DNA of 57,741 nt from a virus: IMG/VR virus record IMGVR_UViG_3300036859_000226, positions 1-57,741 of that record, one strand, 5' to 3'. Positions 37,230-46,246 of this stretch are shown here, in pieces. Under the pieces are notes generated by a model. It did not search any database. It was not told the DNA's origin and was given only the letters and a program-made list of their open reading frames with translations. The translations under genes and the position numbers were made by a program. The stretch's first letter is position 1, and every line of letters begins with the position of its first letter.

Positions 37230-38152
37230 GTCGCCTCCACCACTACCGCCGCCCGGCGCGCTGTCGGCTTCCGCGCCAGCGCCGGCCTCTCGACCAGATA
37301 CCACGACAGCGCCGCGAGCGCGACAGTCACGGTCAGAGAGAGCGCGAACAGCCCAGCGATCGGCACGCCCGGCATCAGCGAGGCGAACACCCGCTCGACC
37401 GGGTAGCCGTAGATGTAGATGCCGTAGGAGAAGTCGCCGAGGCGGCCAGCGTCCCGCAGGCCAGGCCACGATAGCAGCCCGATCCAGAGCGCCAGCGGGG
37501 CCATCAGAGTGAAGCCAAGGTAATCGTGCAGCGGCAGGAGCGCGAGACCCGCCAGCGCCATCCACGGCGCTCCGCGCACGACCCAGGGCCACGCTGCGGC
37601 CGCGGCACCGATCGCGAAGAACAGGCCGAGGCGTCCGGTCTGCGCCAGCGTGAAGTTGTCGGGCGGGATCAGCACCAGCAGGACCGCCCCCGCAATCCAA
37701 ATGAGGGGCATCCGTCGCGTTACCACAGCGCCGACCACAAACAGCCCGTAGCACAGCGCCTCGATCGGGATCGTCCACAAGGAGCCGTTGCCCCAGGCCA
37801 CCGGCACCCGCGTCAGCGCGTTGTCCGCGAGGTACGGCTCGACCCCTGGCACATTGCCCGAGATGATCGCGAGTTCTGCCGTAAGAAACAGGCATGGCCC
37901 CAGCGCCGGCAGTAGCCGCAGCGCCCGCCTCGCAAGAAACCGCCCGACATCGGGATCGCTCGACCAACTGCGCGAGACCAGATAGCCGCTGATCGTGAAG
38001 AACAGCATCACGCCGAGCTCGCCAAGCTGCCGGCCGGCGACGAGGAACGGTTGCGGGAGGGCCGCCAAGCCGTACAGGTGCGTGACGAAAACGGCAAGCG
38101 CCCCGATGAGGCGCAGCGCGTCGAAATTGTTTGAACGATTAGTCATATCCAT
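37226..38152 (-). CDS. Acyltransferase 3 family membrane enzyme
   Basis: The 308-residue protein starts MDMTNRSNNFDALRLIGALA and shows the acyltransferase-3 pattern: N-terminal FDALR, then VTHLYGLA with the conserved His, VMLFFTISGYLVSRSW, LARRALRLLPALG, GSLWTIPIEALCYGLF and about ten membrane segments ending SWYLVERPAL. Family members such as OafA O-acetylate surface polysaccharide. In a phage it could alter the host O-antigen to block further adsorption. The gene overlaps the fibre-like gene upstream by 14 bp. Confidence 0.88.
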   Translation of the reverse strand: MDMTNRSNNFDALRLIGALAVFVTHLYGLAALPQPFLVAGRQLGELGVMLFFTISGYLVSRSWSSDPDVGRFLARRALRLLPALGPCLFLTAELAIISGNVPGVEPYLADNALTRVPVAWGNGSLWTIPIEALCYGLFVVGAVVTRRMPLIWIAGAVLLVLIPPDNFTLAQTGRLGLFFAIGAAAAAWPWVVRGAPWMALAGLALLPLHDYLGFTLMAPLALWIGLLSWPGLRDAGRLGDFSYGIYIYGYPVERVFASLMPGVPIAGLFALSLTVTVALAALSWYLVERPALARKPTARRAAVVVEAT

Positions 38153-39515
38153 AAAGCATCGCCTTCCCTGACGCCAAATTCCCACTCGATGAAGTGATGA
38201 ACAAATCGGTGATCGCATTGGTGTCCGCGGTATAGGTGCAAGAGCCAAGATGCCGGAAGACGCTCGTCCCGTTGTAGAAGGTCTGGACGTAGGAGGCCGA
38301 CTTAGCCTGCGTCGTCGATTGCAGGTTCTTCATCGTATATTCGCCGTTGACGCCACCGTGCGAAGTCGTGTTCGTCACGGCGTTGAAGTTGGCACAGAAG
38401 CTGTTCGCCTCGCTGTTGGTGTTAGTTGTCGTGGTGGTGGCGCTGGAGGTCGAGAGGAACGTCGTGTGGTAGCCGCTGGTCTTCGAGACCCCCGCCTCCC
38501 CGAAGGTGAAGGTGATGCTGACGCTGTTCGTCGCGGGCAGGATCGCGTCGAGGACCAGAACGTAGTTGTTGTAGGTTGGCAAGGATGAGAATTGGAGCGT
38601 CGTCGCGGTGTTGTTCGCGGTCAGGGTGGAAATGAGGCACCACCCCTTGTTGGTGATTCCCGTCGCGCACGGAAGCCCCGTCGCGTTCGTCAGCACGCCA
38701 GCCGACGGCGTGCCGAGATCGCCGCCCTGAAAATACGCGGCGCCGGTGCCGCTCTCGTCGGTCAGCGCGCCGCGCAGGTTGGTGCTCGACGGCGTGCCGA
38801 GAAATGTCGCGACGCCGGCGCCAAGGCCGCTGATACCGGTATCGACCGGCAGCCCCGTCGCGCTCGTAAGCGTCGCGGCACTCGGCGTCCCCAGGTTCGG
38901 GGTCGTCAGCACCATGTTCGCCGCCGCGAGACCGCTCGGCAGCGTCGTGCTAATTGACGGGACACCAGTCCCGCCCGTCACCAGCACGCCACTATTGCCG
39001 GTTGCTAGATTGCCGAGCACGCCCGCGTTGTCGTACAGGAGGCCCTTGTCGGTGCCGCTGGTGATTGCAGTCGTGCCGACCGTAAGATTGGTCGCCGATC
39101 CACCCCCACCCCCACCCTTTGCAAGCGGCGATCCGACGCCGGCCGCCATCGAGAGTGTTGTGCTGCCGCTCGCAGTAATGCCGGCAAGATGCGTCGCGCC
39201 ATTGAGTGCGATCATGGCATCGCCGCCAGCCGCGACAAGAACTCCGCCGGTCGTTGCGACAACCGCGCTGTCACCGGCCACCACATAGGCGTCAACCAAA
39301 CCGCCGTTGTGGAGCCAAAGGTTTGTCGGTGGCGGCGTCGGTCTGACGGCGGTCCACCCCAATGCCACCCGGGAGGACGAATTGCTCGCCGACAGGCTGA
39401 CGGTGGCTCCGACCTGCGCCCACGGTGCCTGATAAACCACGCCAGACTGAGCGAGCGCCGCTGCCGACGCCAGCAGCAACACAACGCCAGCCGCTATTCC
39501 TCTCCATCCCTTCAT
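38139..39515 (-). CDS. Fibre-like protein with signal peptide (1)
   Basis: The 458-residue protein from ATG 39515 begins with a clear Sec signal (MKGWRGIAAGVVLLLASAAA, cleavage near ALA-QS). The middle carries the tail-fibre repeat pattern NLGTPSAATLTSATGLPVDT and DLGTPSAGVLTNATGLPCAT, Ser/Thr/Gly-rich and beta-structured. The C-terminal domain is a sandwich-like fold with several Cys. Fibre repeats in an exported protein are unusual. Confidence 0.65.
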   Translation of the reverse strand: MKGWRGIAAGVVLLLASAAALAQSGVVYQAPWAQVGATVSLSASNSSSRVALGWTAVRPTPPPTNLWLHNGGLVDAYVVAGDSAVVATTGGVLVAAGGDAMIALNGATHLAGITASGSTTLSMAAGVGSPLAKGGGGGGSATNLTVGTTAITSGTDKGLLYDNAGVLGNLATGNSGVLVTGGTGVPSISTTLPSGLAAANMVLTTPNLGTPSAATLTSATGLPVDTGISGLGAGVATFLGTPSSTNLRGALTDESGTGAAYFQGGDLGTPSAGVLTNATGLPCATGITNKGWCLISTLTANNTATTLQFSSLPTYNNYVLVLDAILPATNSVSITFTFGEAGVSKTSGYHTTFLSTSSATTTTTNTNSEANSFCANFNAVTNTTSHGGVNGEYTMKNLQSTTQAKSASYVQTFYNGTSVFRHLGSCTYTADTNAITDLFITSSSGNLASGKAMLYGYD

Positions 39516-39528
39516 CGCGTCCTCCCGG

Positions 39529-41244
39529 TTAATAAAGGCTCGCCGCCGGCCCAACATTGGCCGTGAACGTTGTTGGCGGCGTGATCGTGGTAAACCCGGT
39601 GGCGAAGGTCTGCCCGGTTTGTGCCGCCGTCCCGCACGCCCCCATCTTCAAAGCGTTCGCCCGCTGCGTCGCGTTGTCGTAAAACGTTTCGACATAGTAT
39701 GTCGCTGGCCCTTTGGCCGCATAGGGCGCCGTGAACGGCACGAGTTGGTACGTCTGCGCTCCGCTCGCCGCCGTACTCGCCGAGGTCGCGACATTGACGC
39801 CGCTGGAATTGGCGAGGCCCACCTTCATGTTGCCGCTCACGACCGATCCGTTGAAGACGGCCACCCCTGTCACCGTCATATTTGCCGGCACAAAAACCTC
39901 GGCGATATAGACTTCGGTTGCCACAGGCGTCTGATCCGTCAGAGCGCCAGCGGCATCCCGCCCCGACCCGCCGCAGGTCACAACATTGCGGGGCGATGTG
40001 GCAAAGCCACCGGCCGCGCCAATCCCCCCCGTCGGGGTCAACCCCGACACGCCGAGCGTCCCCACAACCGCCCCGCCGTCTGTCCAGAAATACTGACCGC
40101 CGTCGACCGCGCAATTCCAGCCGGTGTAAGAGCCTCCCGCCGGGTTCCCGTTGGCTAATCCGTAGTCGATGATCGTGCCGGATGTCCCGCTGCACGCCCC
40201 GCCGGCTGCAGACTTGGGCATGGTAATCGCCGCTGTCGTCACAAGCGCATTGTTCATCGCAATGCCGTAACCCATGCCCACCGCGCTCGTCATCGAAATG
40301 CCACCCGTCGTCAACTTCGTGCTGATGTTGTTGAGGACGAGATTCCAGGCGACATGGCTGCCGTCGGTATCGGCATACTGTGCATTCAGAACGGCTTGGA
40401 CCGGAGCCATCGAAACGGACTGCCCCGTGCCGCCATCAGCGGCAGCCGGATTGCGCGCCACAAACTCGTTGTCGGCGATGCCTGTGCCGAACTGAACGGC
40501 GCTGCCGAGAAATGCCGCCACCCCGGCGTTGACGGCCGAACTGGTCGCGGCTCGTGCACGGCTGTCTACACCGATGATGTTCTTGTAGCTGGTCTGCCAC
40601 GAGCCTGGGCTTGGCCCATAGGCGGCAAACACCCCGGCAATGTTCGCGTGCGCCAGCGTGTAGACTGTCGTGTCGCTGTCGTCATTTTCGATGTAGAGCG
40701 TGTCTCGGAAGCTGCCGGCTGTGTCGGAGATCGCGCCGGAGAGCGAGAGTTTGCCCCTGATCCCGGTCAATTGGGAATAGGTCGGAAAATAGTCTGGGTT
40801 GAGGGCCGAAAGGGCCGCTGTCGCGGGTGCGAGATCGGTATTCCCCGTGACGGTGAGGTTGCCGGAGATAGCGAGGCTCGAAAACAGGCTGGACGGGATA
40901 TTGTCCACCGTCCAAATCGGCGCCGTAGGGGGGTCGCTATCCGTGGACGGCGAGAGGGTAAACTTGTATGTGCCGACTGCCAGCCAGATATTGGCTTCCC
41001 CGCGAGAATCGAGGATTATCGGGTTGATGTTCGGTGTGCCGGCCGTCGAATCGGTGTAGGTCGCCGTCTTCGTCGTCGTCCCGGCCGTATAGGTGAACAC
41101 CTTGCACCCGCTGCATGGGGCACCGTTGTTGTCGTCAAAATGCGCCTTCGGCCACGGCGACAGCGCGGCATTCTGCGCCCCAGATGGAGACGGCAGCGCC
41201 AAGAGGCCGGCAAGAAACGCGCACCGCAGCAGAGATCCAATCAT
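39529..41244 (-). CDS. Tail-fibre/spike-like protein with signal peptide (2)
   Basis: The 571-residue protein from ATG 41244 has a signal-like start (MIGSLLRCAFLAGLLALPSP, then SGAQ) followed by PKAHFDDNNGAPCSGCKVFT and NPIILDSRGEANIWLAVGTY, the N-terminal domain shared by many phage tail fibres and spikes. The remainder is Gly/Ser/Thr-rich with Cys pairs. It is the best-recognised fibre of the four and should be part of the virion, so its signal peptide needs explanation. Confidence 0.75.
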   Translation of the reverse strand: MIGSLLRCAFLAGLLALPSPSGAQNAALSPWPKAHFDDNNGAPCSGCKVFTYTAGTTTKTATYTDSTAGTPNINPIILDSRGEANIWLAVGTYKFTLSPSTDSDPPTAPIWTVDNIPSSLFSSLAISGNLTVTGNTDLAPATAALSALNPDYFPTYSQLTGIRGKLSLSGAISDTAGSFRDTLYIENDDSDTTVYTLAHANIAGVFAAYGPSPGSWQTSYKNIIGVDSRARAATSSAVNAGVAAFLGSAVQFGTGIADNEFVARNPAAADGGTGQSVSMAPVQAVLNAQYADTDGSHVAWNLVLNNISTKLTTGGISMTSAVGMGYGIAMNNALVTTAAITMPKSAAGGACSGTSGTIIDYGLANGNPAGGSYTGWNCAVDGGQYFWTDGGAVVGTLGVSGLTPTGGIGAAGGFATSPRNVVTCGGSGRDAAGALTDQTPVATEVYIAEVFVPANMTVTGVAVFNGSVVSGNMKVGLANSSGVNVATSASTAASGAQTYQLVPFTAPYAAKGPATYYVETFYDNATQRANALKMGACGTAAQTGQTFATGFTTITPPTTFTANVGPAASLY

Positions 41245-41266
41245 TAGCAATCCCCTCCGTCAGCCA

Positions 41267-42280
41267 TCACGGCGTCCCATACCTCGTCTGCTGATTCGCC
41301 CGCACCGCGGCCCGCAGGCCCGCGGTGTTCATGTTGACCGAACAGCCGCCCTCGTTGAATTGCGTGTTGAGGGTCTGCCCGGCCCGTCCAAAGATCCTCA
41401 CCTTCGCGACCGTCGTGTTGATGCTCTTCGTCCCGCCGTTCTCGGTCCCGTCGATGTTGAGCGTCGCGGTCGGGCCGCTATCATCCATCGAGCCGTTCGC
41501 GGCATGGATTGCCCCGTCGCTCGCCCCCGTCGTTCCCTGCCCGTCGATCGTCCAGTTCGCCGACGAGCCCGACGAACTGATCGCGTTGTTGATGTCGCTC
41601 GACGCCGACCAGCCGCCGCACTGCACGAAGCGAAAGACCCCGTTCACCGCCTTCCCCCCCACATCCGAGATCGCCAGCGGGCTAGCCGGCGTGTAGTTGT
41701 TGGCGCTCCGGTATTCCTGCGTCGCGATCGTCGGCGACACCGCGCAGGGGATCGACGGGGTGTAGCAGAGGCCGTCCGACCCCCAGGCGAACCGGACTTC
41801 TCCCGCGTTCGTCGTCGCGACCGCCACCGCGTCGCCGTAGCTGCTGCCGGTCATATCATAGAACGTGTTGATCTTGATGAACTCGGTGCCGAGCGGGCTG
41901 CGGTTCTGGCCCCAGACATCGACCGTCGTGCTGCCGGGACACCCCGCGGTGTGCGTCAGATCAGGCGTTCCATCGGTGTAGACCTTGACCGTGCAGGAAT
42001 CTTGATACGTGCCGCCGCTGTTAAACCGATCCAGCAGCAGCATGTTGTTCGTGCCCGGCTGCGCATAGGCGTAGCTGTACGAAAACGAGGCGCTGTACCA
42101 GGGCGCGAAGGTGGTGATGTCGCCGACGCCGCAGAAGTGCGTCGCGCAGCTTCCGAGGCTCGATGGCGGCGGCGGCCACAGCGGCGAGAAGGCGAGCGAA
42201 TTCGTCGCGAGCATCGCGACGCCGGAGGCAAAGAGCAGCGCGGCGCCGGCCAGCGCCCCCGCAAGCCGCAACATCGTCAC
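41267..42280 (-). CDS. Fibre- or carbohydrate-binding-like protein with signal peptide (3)
   Basis: GTG 42280 (GTGA with the upstream stop) or ATG 42274 begins a hydrophobic leader (LRLAGALAGAALLFASGVAM). The mature part has paired Cys (SCATHFCG, SCTVKVYTD, GLCYTPSIPC) and the segment SCTVKVYTDGTPDLTHTAGC followed by FYDMTGSSYGD, somewhat like the lectin fold of fungal arabinofuranosidase-B-type proteins. It would be an exported disulfide-bonded protein, about 337 residues. Function open. Confidence 0.55.
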   Translation of the reverse strand: MTMLRLAGALAGAALLFASGVAMLATNSLAFSPLWPPPPSSLGSCATHFCGVGDITTFAPWYSASFSYSYAYAQPGTNNMLLLDRFNSGGTYQDSCTVKVYTDGTPDLTHTAGCPGSTTVDVWGQNRSPLGTEFIKINTFYDMTGSSYGDAVAVATTNAGEVRFAWGSDGLCYTPSIPCAVSPTIATQEYRSANNYTPASPLAISDVGGKAVNGVFRFVQCGGWSASSDINNAISSSGSSANWTIDGQGTTGASDGAIHAANGSMDDSGPTATLNIDGTENGGTKSINTTVAKVRIFGRAGQTLNTQFNEGGCSVNMNTAGLRAAVRANQQTRYGTP

Positions 42281-43716
42281 TGGTACGCCTTCACGGCGCA
42301 GTCCGAGACGCCGTTGATCCGGGTGAAGTAGAACTTGAACTTGCTCGTGTTCACCGTCGTCAGCGCCGACCCATCGCACGCACCGCCGACCAGCGTGAAG
42401 CCAGAGAGCGTCACCGCCCCGGCGCTCGCCCCGTTTGTCATCAGGTAGGCGCAAGAGCCGTCAGCGCTGTCCGCCGCCAGCGTGAACGCACCATTATTCG
42501 TGAAGTATTGCAGATCGCGCGTGCCGCAGGCGACGGTCAGCGTGCCGCTCGATATCGTCCCGAGGTTGTTCGATGTGACGACAAAGCCGCCGGTCACGAC
42601 CTGATTCGCGATATCGAGCGCCGCGATCGCCATGTTCGAGTTCGGCACCGTCCAAGTTCTCGCGGCGGTCGGCCCCGTCACCGTGATCGTCTGCGGGATG
42701 ATCGGCACCTTCGTCGAGGCCGCCGGGAAGGTCCAGACGCTCGCGCCGAGCGCCCCGGTGTCGGCGACGATCTCGCCGAGCCCCGAGGTCGCGTTGCCGA
42801 GAAAGATGCCGCCCGCGACGCCGGATGATCCGATTGTCAGCGCCGCGCCAGCCGCTGTGATGCTTGTATCCGTCGTGCAGCCGTTCGACCCATTGTTGAG
42901 AACGATGCCCGCCGCGCCGGAGACGATGCAGCTTCCTGTCGGCGTCACCGCGCTCAGCACCGCGCCTGTCTCGGTGATCGTGGTGCCGTCTACCTTGTAG
43001 ACGCCGAACACGGTTGTCGAACCGTGCGGGAGTGCCTGAAACGAATGGGTCGATGCCTCAAGGAAGGTGTTGAGAACCCCGCCGCTTGCCGGAACCGCGC
43101 CCGAGAGCGCGTCGGTAAATGGATTGATGAGGGTCGTCAGTTGCGTCTTCGTCAGCGCGGCCGGCACAGCAGCCACGCCCCCGACGTTGCCGAGCGCGGT
43201 CAGACTGGGGATCGGTGCCATGCCGGCCGTGCCAACGGCGACAACCGGGTTCGGCGTTGATGTCAGGCCGTCGTTGAACGTAATACTCGTAACCGATCCC
43301 GACCCCTCCACTTTCCCGGTCGGGAGCGCGTACCAGTTCATATCTTGCTGGATGTTGACAACAGCACCCTGTGCCGCCGCCAATGTAAGCGATGATTGCA
43401 GGTTGACTAAGCGAAACAGCCCCGTTCCAGGGTCACGCAGATTGACGAACGTGACCGTCGCCCCATTGATCGGGAGAACGGTGAACTCGAAGTTCGGAGC
43501 AAAAACCAGCCCCGGCGCCGGCAGTGAGATCGTCACCGGGTCCGTCGCCGTCAGCAAAATCCAGCCGCAGCGGTCGGTCGTGTTGACGGTATATGCCGTA
43601 GCAGAAACGAGTTTCGGGGCGATCGTTTGCGCGCACGGCTGCGTCTGCGCTTGAGCCGCGCCAGCAAACGCAAGCAACAGCCCGAGGCAGAGAACGCTAA
43701 GCCATGTCTTGCGCAT
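42277..43716 (-). CDS. Fibre-like protein with signal peptide (4)
   Basis: The 479-residue protein begins MRKTWLSVLCLGLLLAFAGA with cleavage near AQA-QT, a textbook Sec signal. The body is beta-rich with Gly/Thr/Val repeats (SVTSITFNDGLTSTPNPVVA; AALDIANQVVTGGFVVTS), as in fibre shafts, and ends in a Cys-containing domain. It begins within the last codons of the ATP-grasp gene (20-bp overlap). Confidence 0.6.
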   Translation of the reverse strand: MRKTWLSVLCLGLLLAFAGAAQAQTQPCAQTIAPKLVSATAYTVNTTDRCGWILLTATDPVTISLPAPGLVFAPNFEFTVLPINGATVTFVNLRDPGTGLFRLVNLQSSLTLAAAQGAVVNIQQDMNWYALPTGKVEGSGSVTSITFNDGLTSTPNPVVAVGTAGMAPIPSLTALGNVGGVAAVPAALTKTQLTTLINPFTDALSGAVPASGGVLNTFLEASTHSFQALPHGSTTVFGVYKVDGTTITETGAVLSAVTPTGSCIVSGAAGIVLNNGSNGCTTDTSITAAGAALTIGSSGVAGGIFLGNATSGLGEIVADTGALGASVWTFPAASTKVPIIPQTITVTGPTAARTWTVPNSNMAIAALDIANQVVTGGFVVTSNNLGTISSGTLTVACGTRDLQYFTNNGAFTLAADSADGSCAYLMTNGASAGAVTLSGFTLVGGACDGSALTTVNTSKFKFYFTRINGVSDCAVKAYQ

Positions 43717-45016
43717 AACCCATCCTGTGCAATGCCGGCAGCGCCTCGATCACCTTACAGCCGATGTCGTCGCGCACGATCTTGTCAGGAATGCGAACTG
43801 CGTCGACCGCGCGATAGACTCGCTCGCGCGCCCGCTCGACCGTCTTTCCCAACCCGGTGCAGACCAGCACATATTCCCCGGTCGTTTGATATTGTGGGCC
43901 GTTGACGATCTTCTCGCCCTCCATGTGCGGGCCGGCGCCCATCATCACCGAGGCAAGGTGGACCTGATCGCGCACTTCGTCGACGCCGAATATCGGGTTG
44001 CCCTCGACCAGCTCTGGCGGGCTGGCATTGTACGGATAGCGCGGCTGGCCGCAAACAACGCCGATCGCAACGTCGTAGCTGACGCGCAGGCTGTCCTTGC
44101 CGTCGAGAAGATCACGCATCCACTTCGCCGGGTCGCCCCGGTGCGAGGCCATCTGAATCCACCACGCCGGGTAGCCGAGGCGCGCGGTCCACTCGAAGAA
44201 CCACGGCTTGCCCTTCGTGTCGATCGCGCCCCCAAAGGCAAAATCGCCCCGGTGCCCGAGCGTCCGCAACACCGGCTCCATCGGCTTCATCACTTCATCG
44301 GCCAACTTGTCATCCTCGACGTACTGGCAGACCGTGCCTGCTTCGCCGGTTTGGGGCCCCTTCTCCCCCGGCATCAGCTTCTTGTGCTCAAAGCAGACCT
44401 GCCATTTGTCTGGCAGGAACCCCTCGGGGCCGCACCATCCAGACACACCGATCTCGGCCAGCAGGTCGATCTTCTCCTGCAACAGACACTTCTTGACCTT
44501 CTTCCCGGCAGCGATCTGCCGTCGCAACCACCCGCACAGGTCAGCCGGATCGTCGGCGACATAGGTCATGGCCTTGTTTTCCTCATCCCCGCCCGGCTTG
44601 AACACGAACGCCCGGTCTGACTTGCGAGCGAACGCCTCCGCATCTTCCAGGCCAGCAAACTCGTGATACTCTGGCACGTTGATGCCAGCAGCTCGGGCCG
44701 CCTCGATCCCGGCCATGCGGTCGATTTCCAGCCGCGCGCTCTGCGGCGTCGGGGCGAAGACCGGATATCCGAACTCGCGATACCGTTGCATCTCGTGCAG
44801 GAGCGTGTAGTTGCCAGTCAGCACGATCAGCCCCTCGCGCGCCCACGCCATTGATGCGCGCCAGTCGTCGACCAGCGCAATCTGCTTGAACCCCTCACCG
44901 TAGCGCTCGCGCTTCTTCGGCATGTGCCGGTAAAGGCGCACGGAATGCCCTGCCGCAGCGCAACGCAGCGCGAAGTCGAGCCCCATCAGCTCGATATCCG
45001 CGACGAGTACATTCAC
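43697..45016 (-). CDS. ATP-grasp enzyme, PurD-like
   Basis: The 439-residue protein starts MNVLVADIELMGLDFALRCA, an N-domain of glycinamide ribonucleotide synthetase type, followed by FAPTPQSARLEIDRMAGIEA, FVFKPGGDEENKAM (the ATP lysine region), QEKIDLLAEIGVSGWC and GDFAFGGAIDTKGKPWFFEW with ATARLG-like end typical of ATP-grasp ligases. Phage versions in structural operons have no proven substrate; they may modify a protein, surface sugar or nucleotide. Coupled by ATGA to the upstream gene. Strong family call, unknown reaction. Confidence 0.75.
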   Translation of the reverse strand: MNVLVADIELMGLDFALRCAAAGHSVRLYRHMPKKRERYGEGFKQIALVDDWRASMAWAREGLIVLTGNYTLLHEMQRYREFGYPVFAPTPQSARLEIDRMAGIEAARAAGINVPEYHEFAGLEDAEAFARKSDRAFVFKPGGDEENKAMTYVADDPADLCGWLRRQIAAGKKVKKCLLQEKIDLLAEIGVSGWCGPEGFLPDKWQVCFEHKKLMPGEKGPQTGEAGTVCQYVEDDKLADEVMKPMEPVLRTLGHRGDFAFGGAIDTKGKPWFFEWTARLGYPAWWIQMASHRGDPAKWMRDLLDGKDSLRVSYDVAIGVVCGQPRYPYNASPPELVEGNPIFGVDEVRDQVHLASVMMGAGPHMEGEKIVNGPQYQTTGEYVLVCTGLGKTVERARERVYRAVDAVRIPDKIVRDDIGCKVIEALPALHRMGYAQDMA

Positions 45017-45588
45017 GCGCTGACCACCCCCAACTGCGCGCTGATCCAGGTATTTGCGGCTACCGCATAGAAGATCGCGCGCTTGGCGTTGGTGAGCGGA
45101 ACGCCCGTGCTCCCTGCCACGCCGTCGATGGTGTCCGAGCCGGCGCCGTAGACCTGCATCGCGTTTGCGCCAGCGTTGAAAACGACCACGGCAGCGCCGA
45201 CGCCAGCAGCGGATACCGCCGGGAGGACAACCCCCGTTCCCGCCCCCGCAGCCGTCACGTTGTTGATGTTCTTCGTCAGGGCAAGGGCATCGGCGCGTGT
45301 CGTGCCGACCGCTGTCAGAGCGTTGCCGACCGATTCATCGACGTATCCACCAGCCACTACGTTGCCGCCGGCGCTGATCGCGCCACCCGCGCTGAGCGTC
45401 GTCCCGAACGTGCCGCCGCTGGTGACAGCGAGTGAATTAACCCCCAACGCTGTGCCGCCGCTCACCGGCCGCACCCCGCTATCTTCGATGCCGCCATTGC
45501 CTGTGAAGACAACGACGTTGCCGGATGACGCTTCGCCGTATTGGATTATCCCCGGCCGCTGCGGGCGGGGGTCAGGCGGGATCGGCAT
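45013..45588 (-). CDS. Fibre-associated structural protein
   Basis: The 191-residue protein MPIPPDPRPQRPGIIQYGEA... is Gly/Ala/Ser/Val-rich with trimeric beta-shaft style sequence (VDESVGNALTAVGTTRADAL; VVVFNAGANAMQVYGAGSDT). The last motif (V.FNAGAN...V....) is common at the end of phage fibre proteins. Probably a virion shaft or tip component. Confidence 0.55.
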   Translation of the reverse strand: MPIPPDPRPQRPGIIQYGEASSGNVVVFTGNGGIEDSGVRPVSGGTALGVNSLAVTSGGTFGTTLSAGGAISAGGNVVAGGYVDESVGNALTAVGTTRADALALTKNINNVTAAGAGTGVVLPAVSAAGVGAAVVVFNAGANAMQVYGAGSDTIDGVAGSTGVPLTNAKRAIFYAVAANTWISAQLGVVSA

Positions 45589-45600
45589 GGCGTGTTCCTT

Positions 45601-45945
45601 TCATCGAACGGTGCCGTAGGAGCTGAGGCCGAACTCGCGAGCCATCAGGTGTTCGACCAGCATCGCGAACCTATGCTCGTTGCGGTAGGGCGCCGCGGGA
45701 TGGTCGCCGGGCTCTTCGTCAGGGGCGTGATCGATCGTGCTGCCAAAGGCCGTGTCGAACCGATCGACAGCCTCCTGACTGATGCCCCGCGCCCGGCACA
45801 GCATCGCTTCGACCAACTCGTGCAACGCGAACAGAAATGTCTCGGGCTCGGCCAAGTCGGAGCCGATCACGCGAATGGTGAGATTGCCGGCGGTGTCGTA
45901 AAACCAATCCCCGGCCTGCGTCTCAGTGTGGTAGGGTGGGCGCAT
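45601..45945 (-). CDS. Hypothetical protein with HELVE motif
   Basis: The 114-residue protein from ATG 45945 has ETFLFALHELVEAMLCRARG, in which H-E-L-V-E resembles a metal-binding motif, and later a His-rich end (EEPGDHPAAPYRNEHRFAML). Phage proteins with 'HELVEA..C...GI' occur widely; no activity is known. The 5' gap 45946-46126 is otherwise empty on this strand. Confidence 0.5.
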   Translation of the reverse strand: MRPPYHTETQAGDWFYDTAGNLTIRVIGSDLAEPETFLFALHELVEAMLCRARGISQEAVDRFDTAFGSTIDHAPDEEPGDHPAAPYRNEHRFAMLVEHLMAREFGLSSYGTVR

Positions 45946-45982
45946 TGCCGATTGCGACACAGCTTCGAGGACGATCTGTCTC

Positions 45983-46246
45983 GTGGGATACTCTTTCCTG
46001 TTCGTCGCACTGGCCGTTGGCATTGCTGGGCCTATATTCTGGTGGGAGAAGCGCACAGGGCCGGGATGGGAACGCCAAGCGTTTGCAAAGCAGCAACGCG
46101 GCGAGCCGCTGACTGGGGCCGAATCATTATGGCTGGCCCGCATTGCCGACAACAGTCCCCGCCGGTCCAGCGACCGCCGCTCCTTGTCGGAATGGCTGTG
46201 CCATCATATTGCGCACCGCAGGGAACGCCGTCGCCCAACCGCGTAG
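45983..46246 (+). CDS. Possible small membrane protein on the opposite strand
   Basis: A plus-strand frame from GTG 45983 encodes 87 residues: a membrane helix MGYSFLFVALAVGIAGPIFW, then WEKRTGPGWERQAFAKQQRG and LTGAESLWLARIADNS, which look coding. It covers the only sizeable gap in this stretch and then overlaps the antisense gene by 120 bp. It would be one of few plus-strand genes among virion genes. Low confidence. Confidence 0.3.
   Translation: MGYSFLFVALAVGIAGPIFWWEKRTGPGWERQAFAKQQRGEPLTGAESLWLARIADNSPRRSSDRRSLSEWLCHHIAHRRERRRPTA

Noticed and set aside
41093-42331. Plus-strand ORF of 412 codons
   Set aside because: Antisense of a fibre-like gene; Arg-rich composition without sign of a fold.
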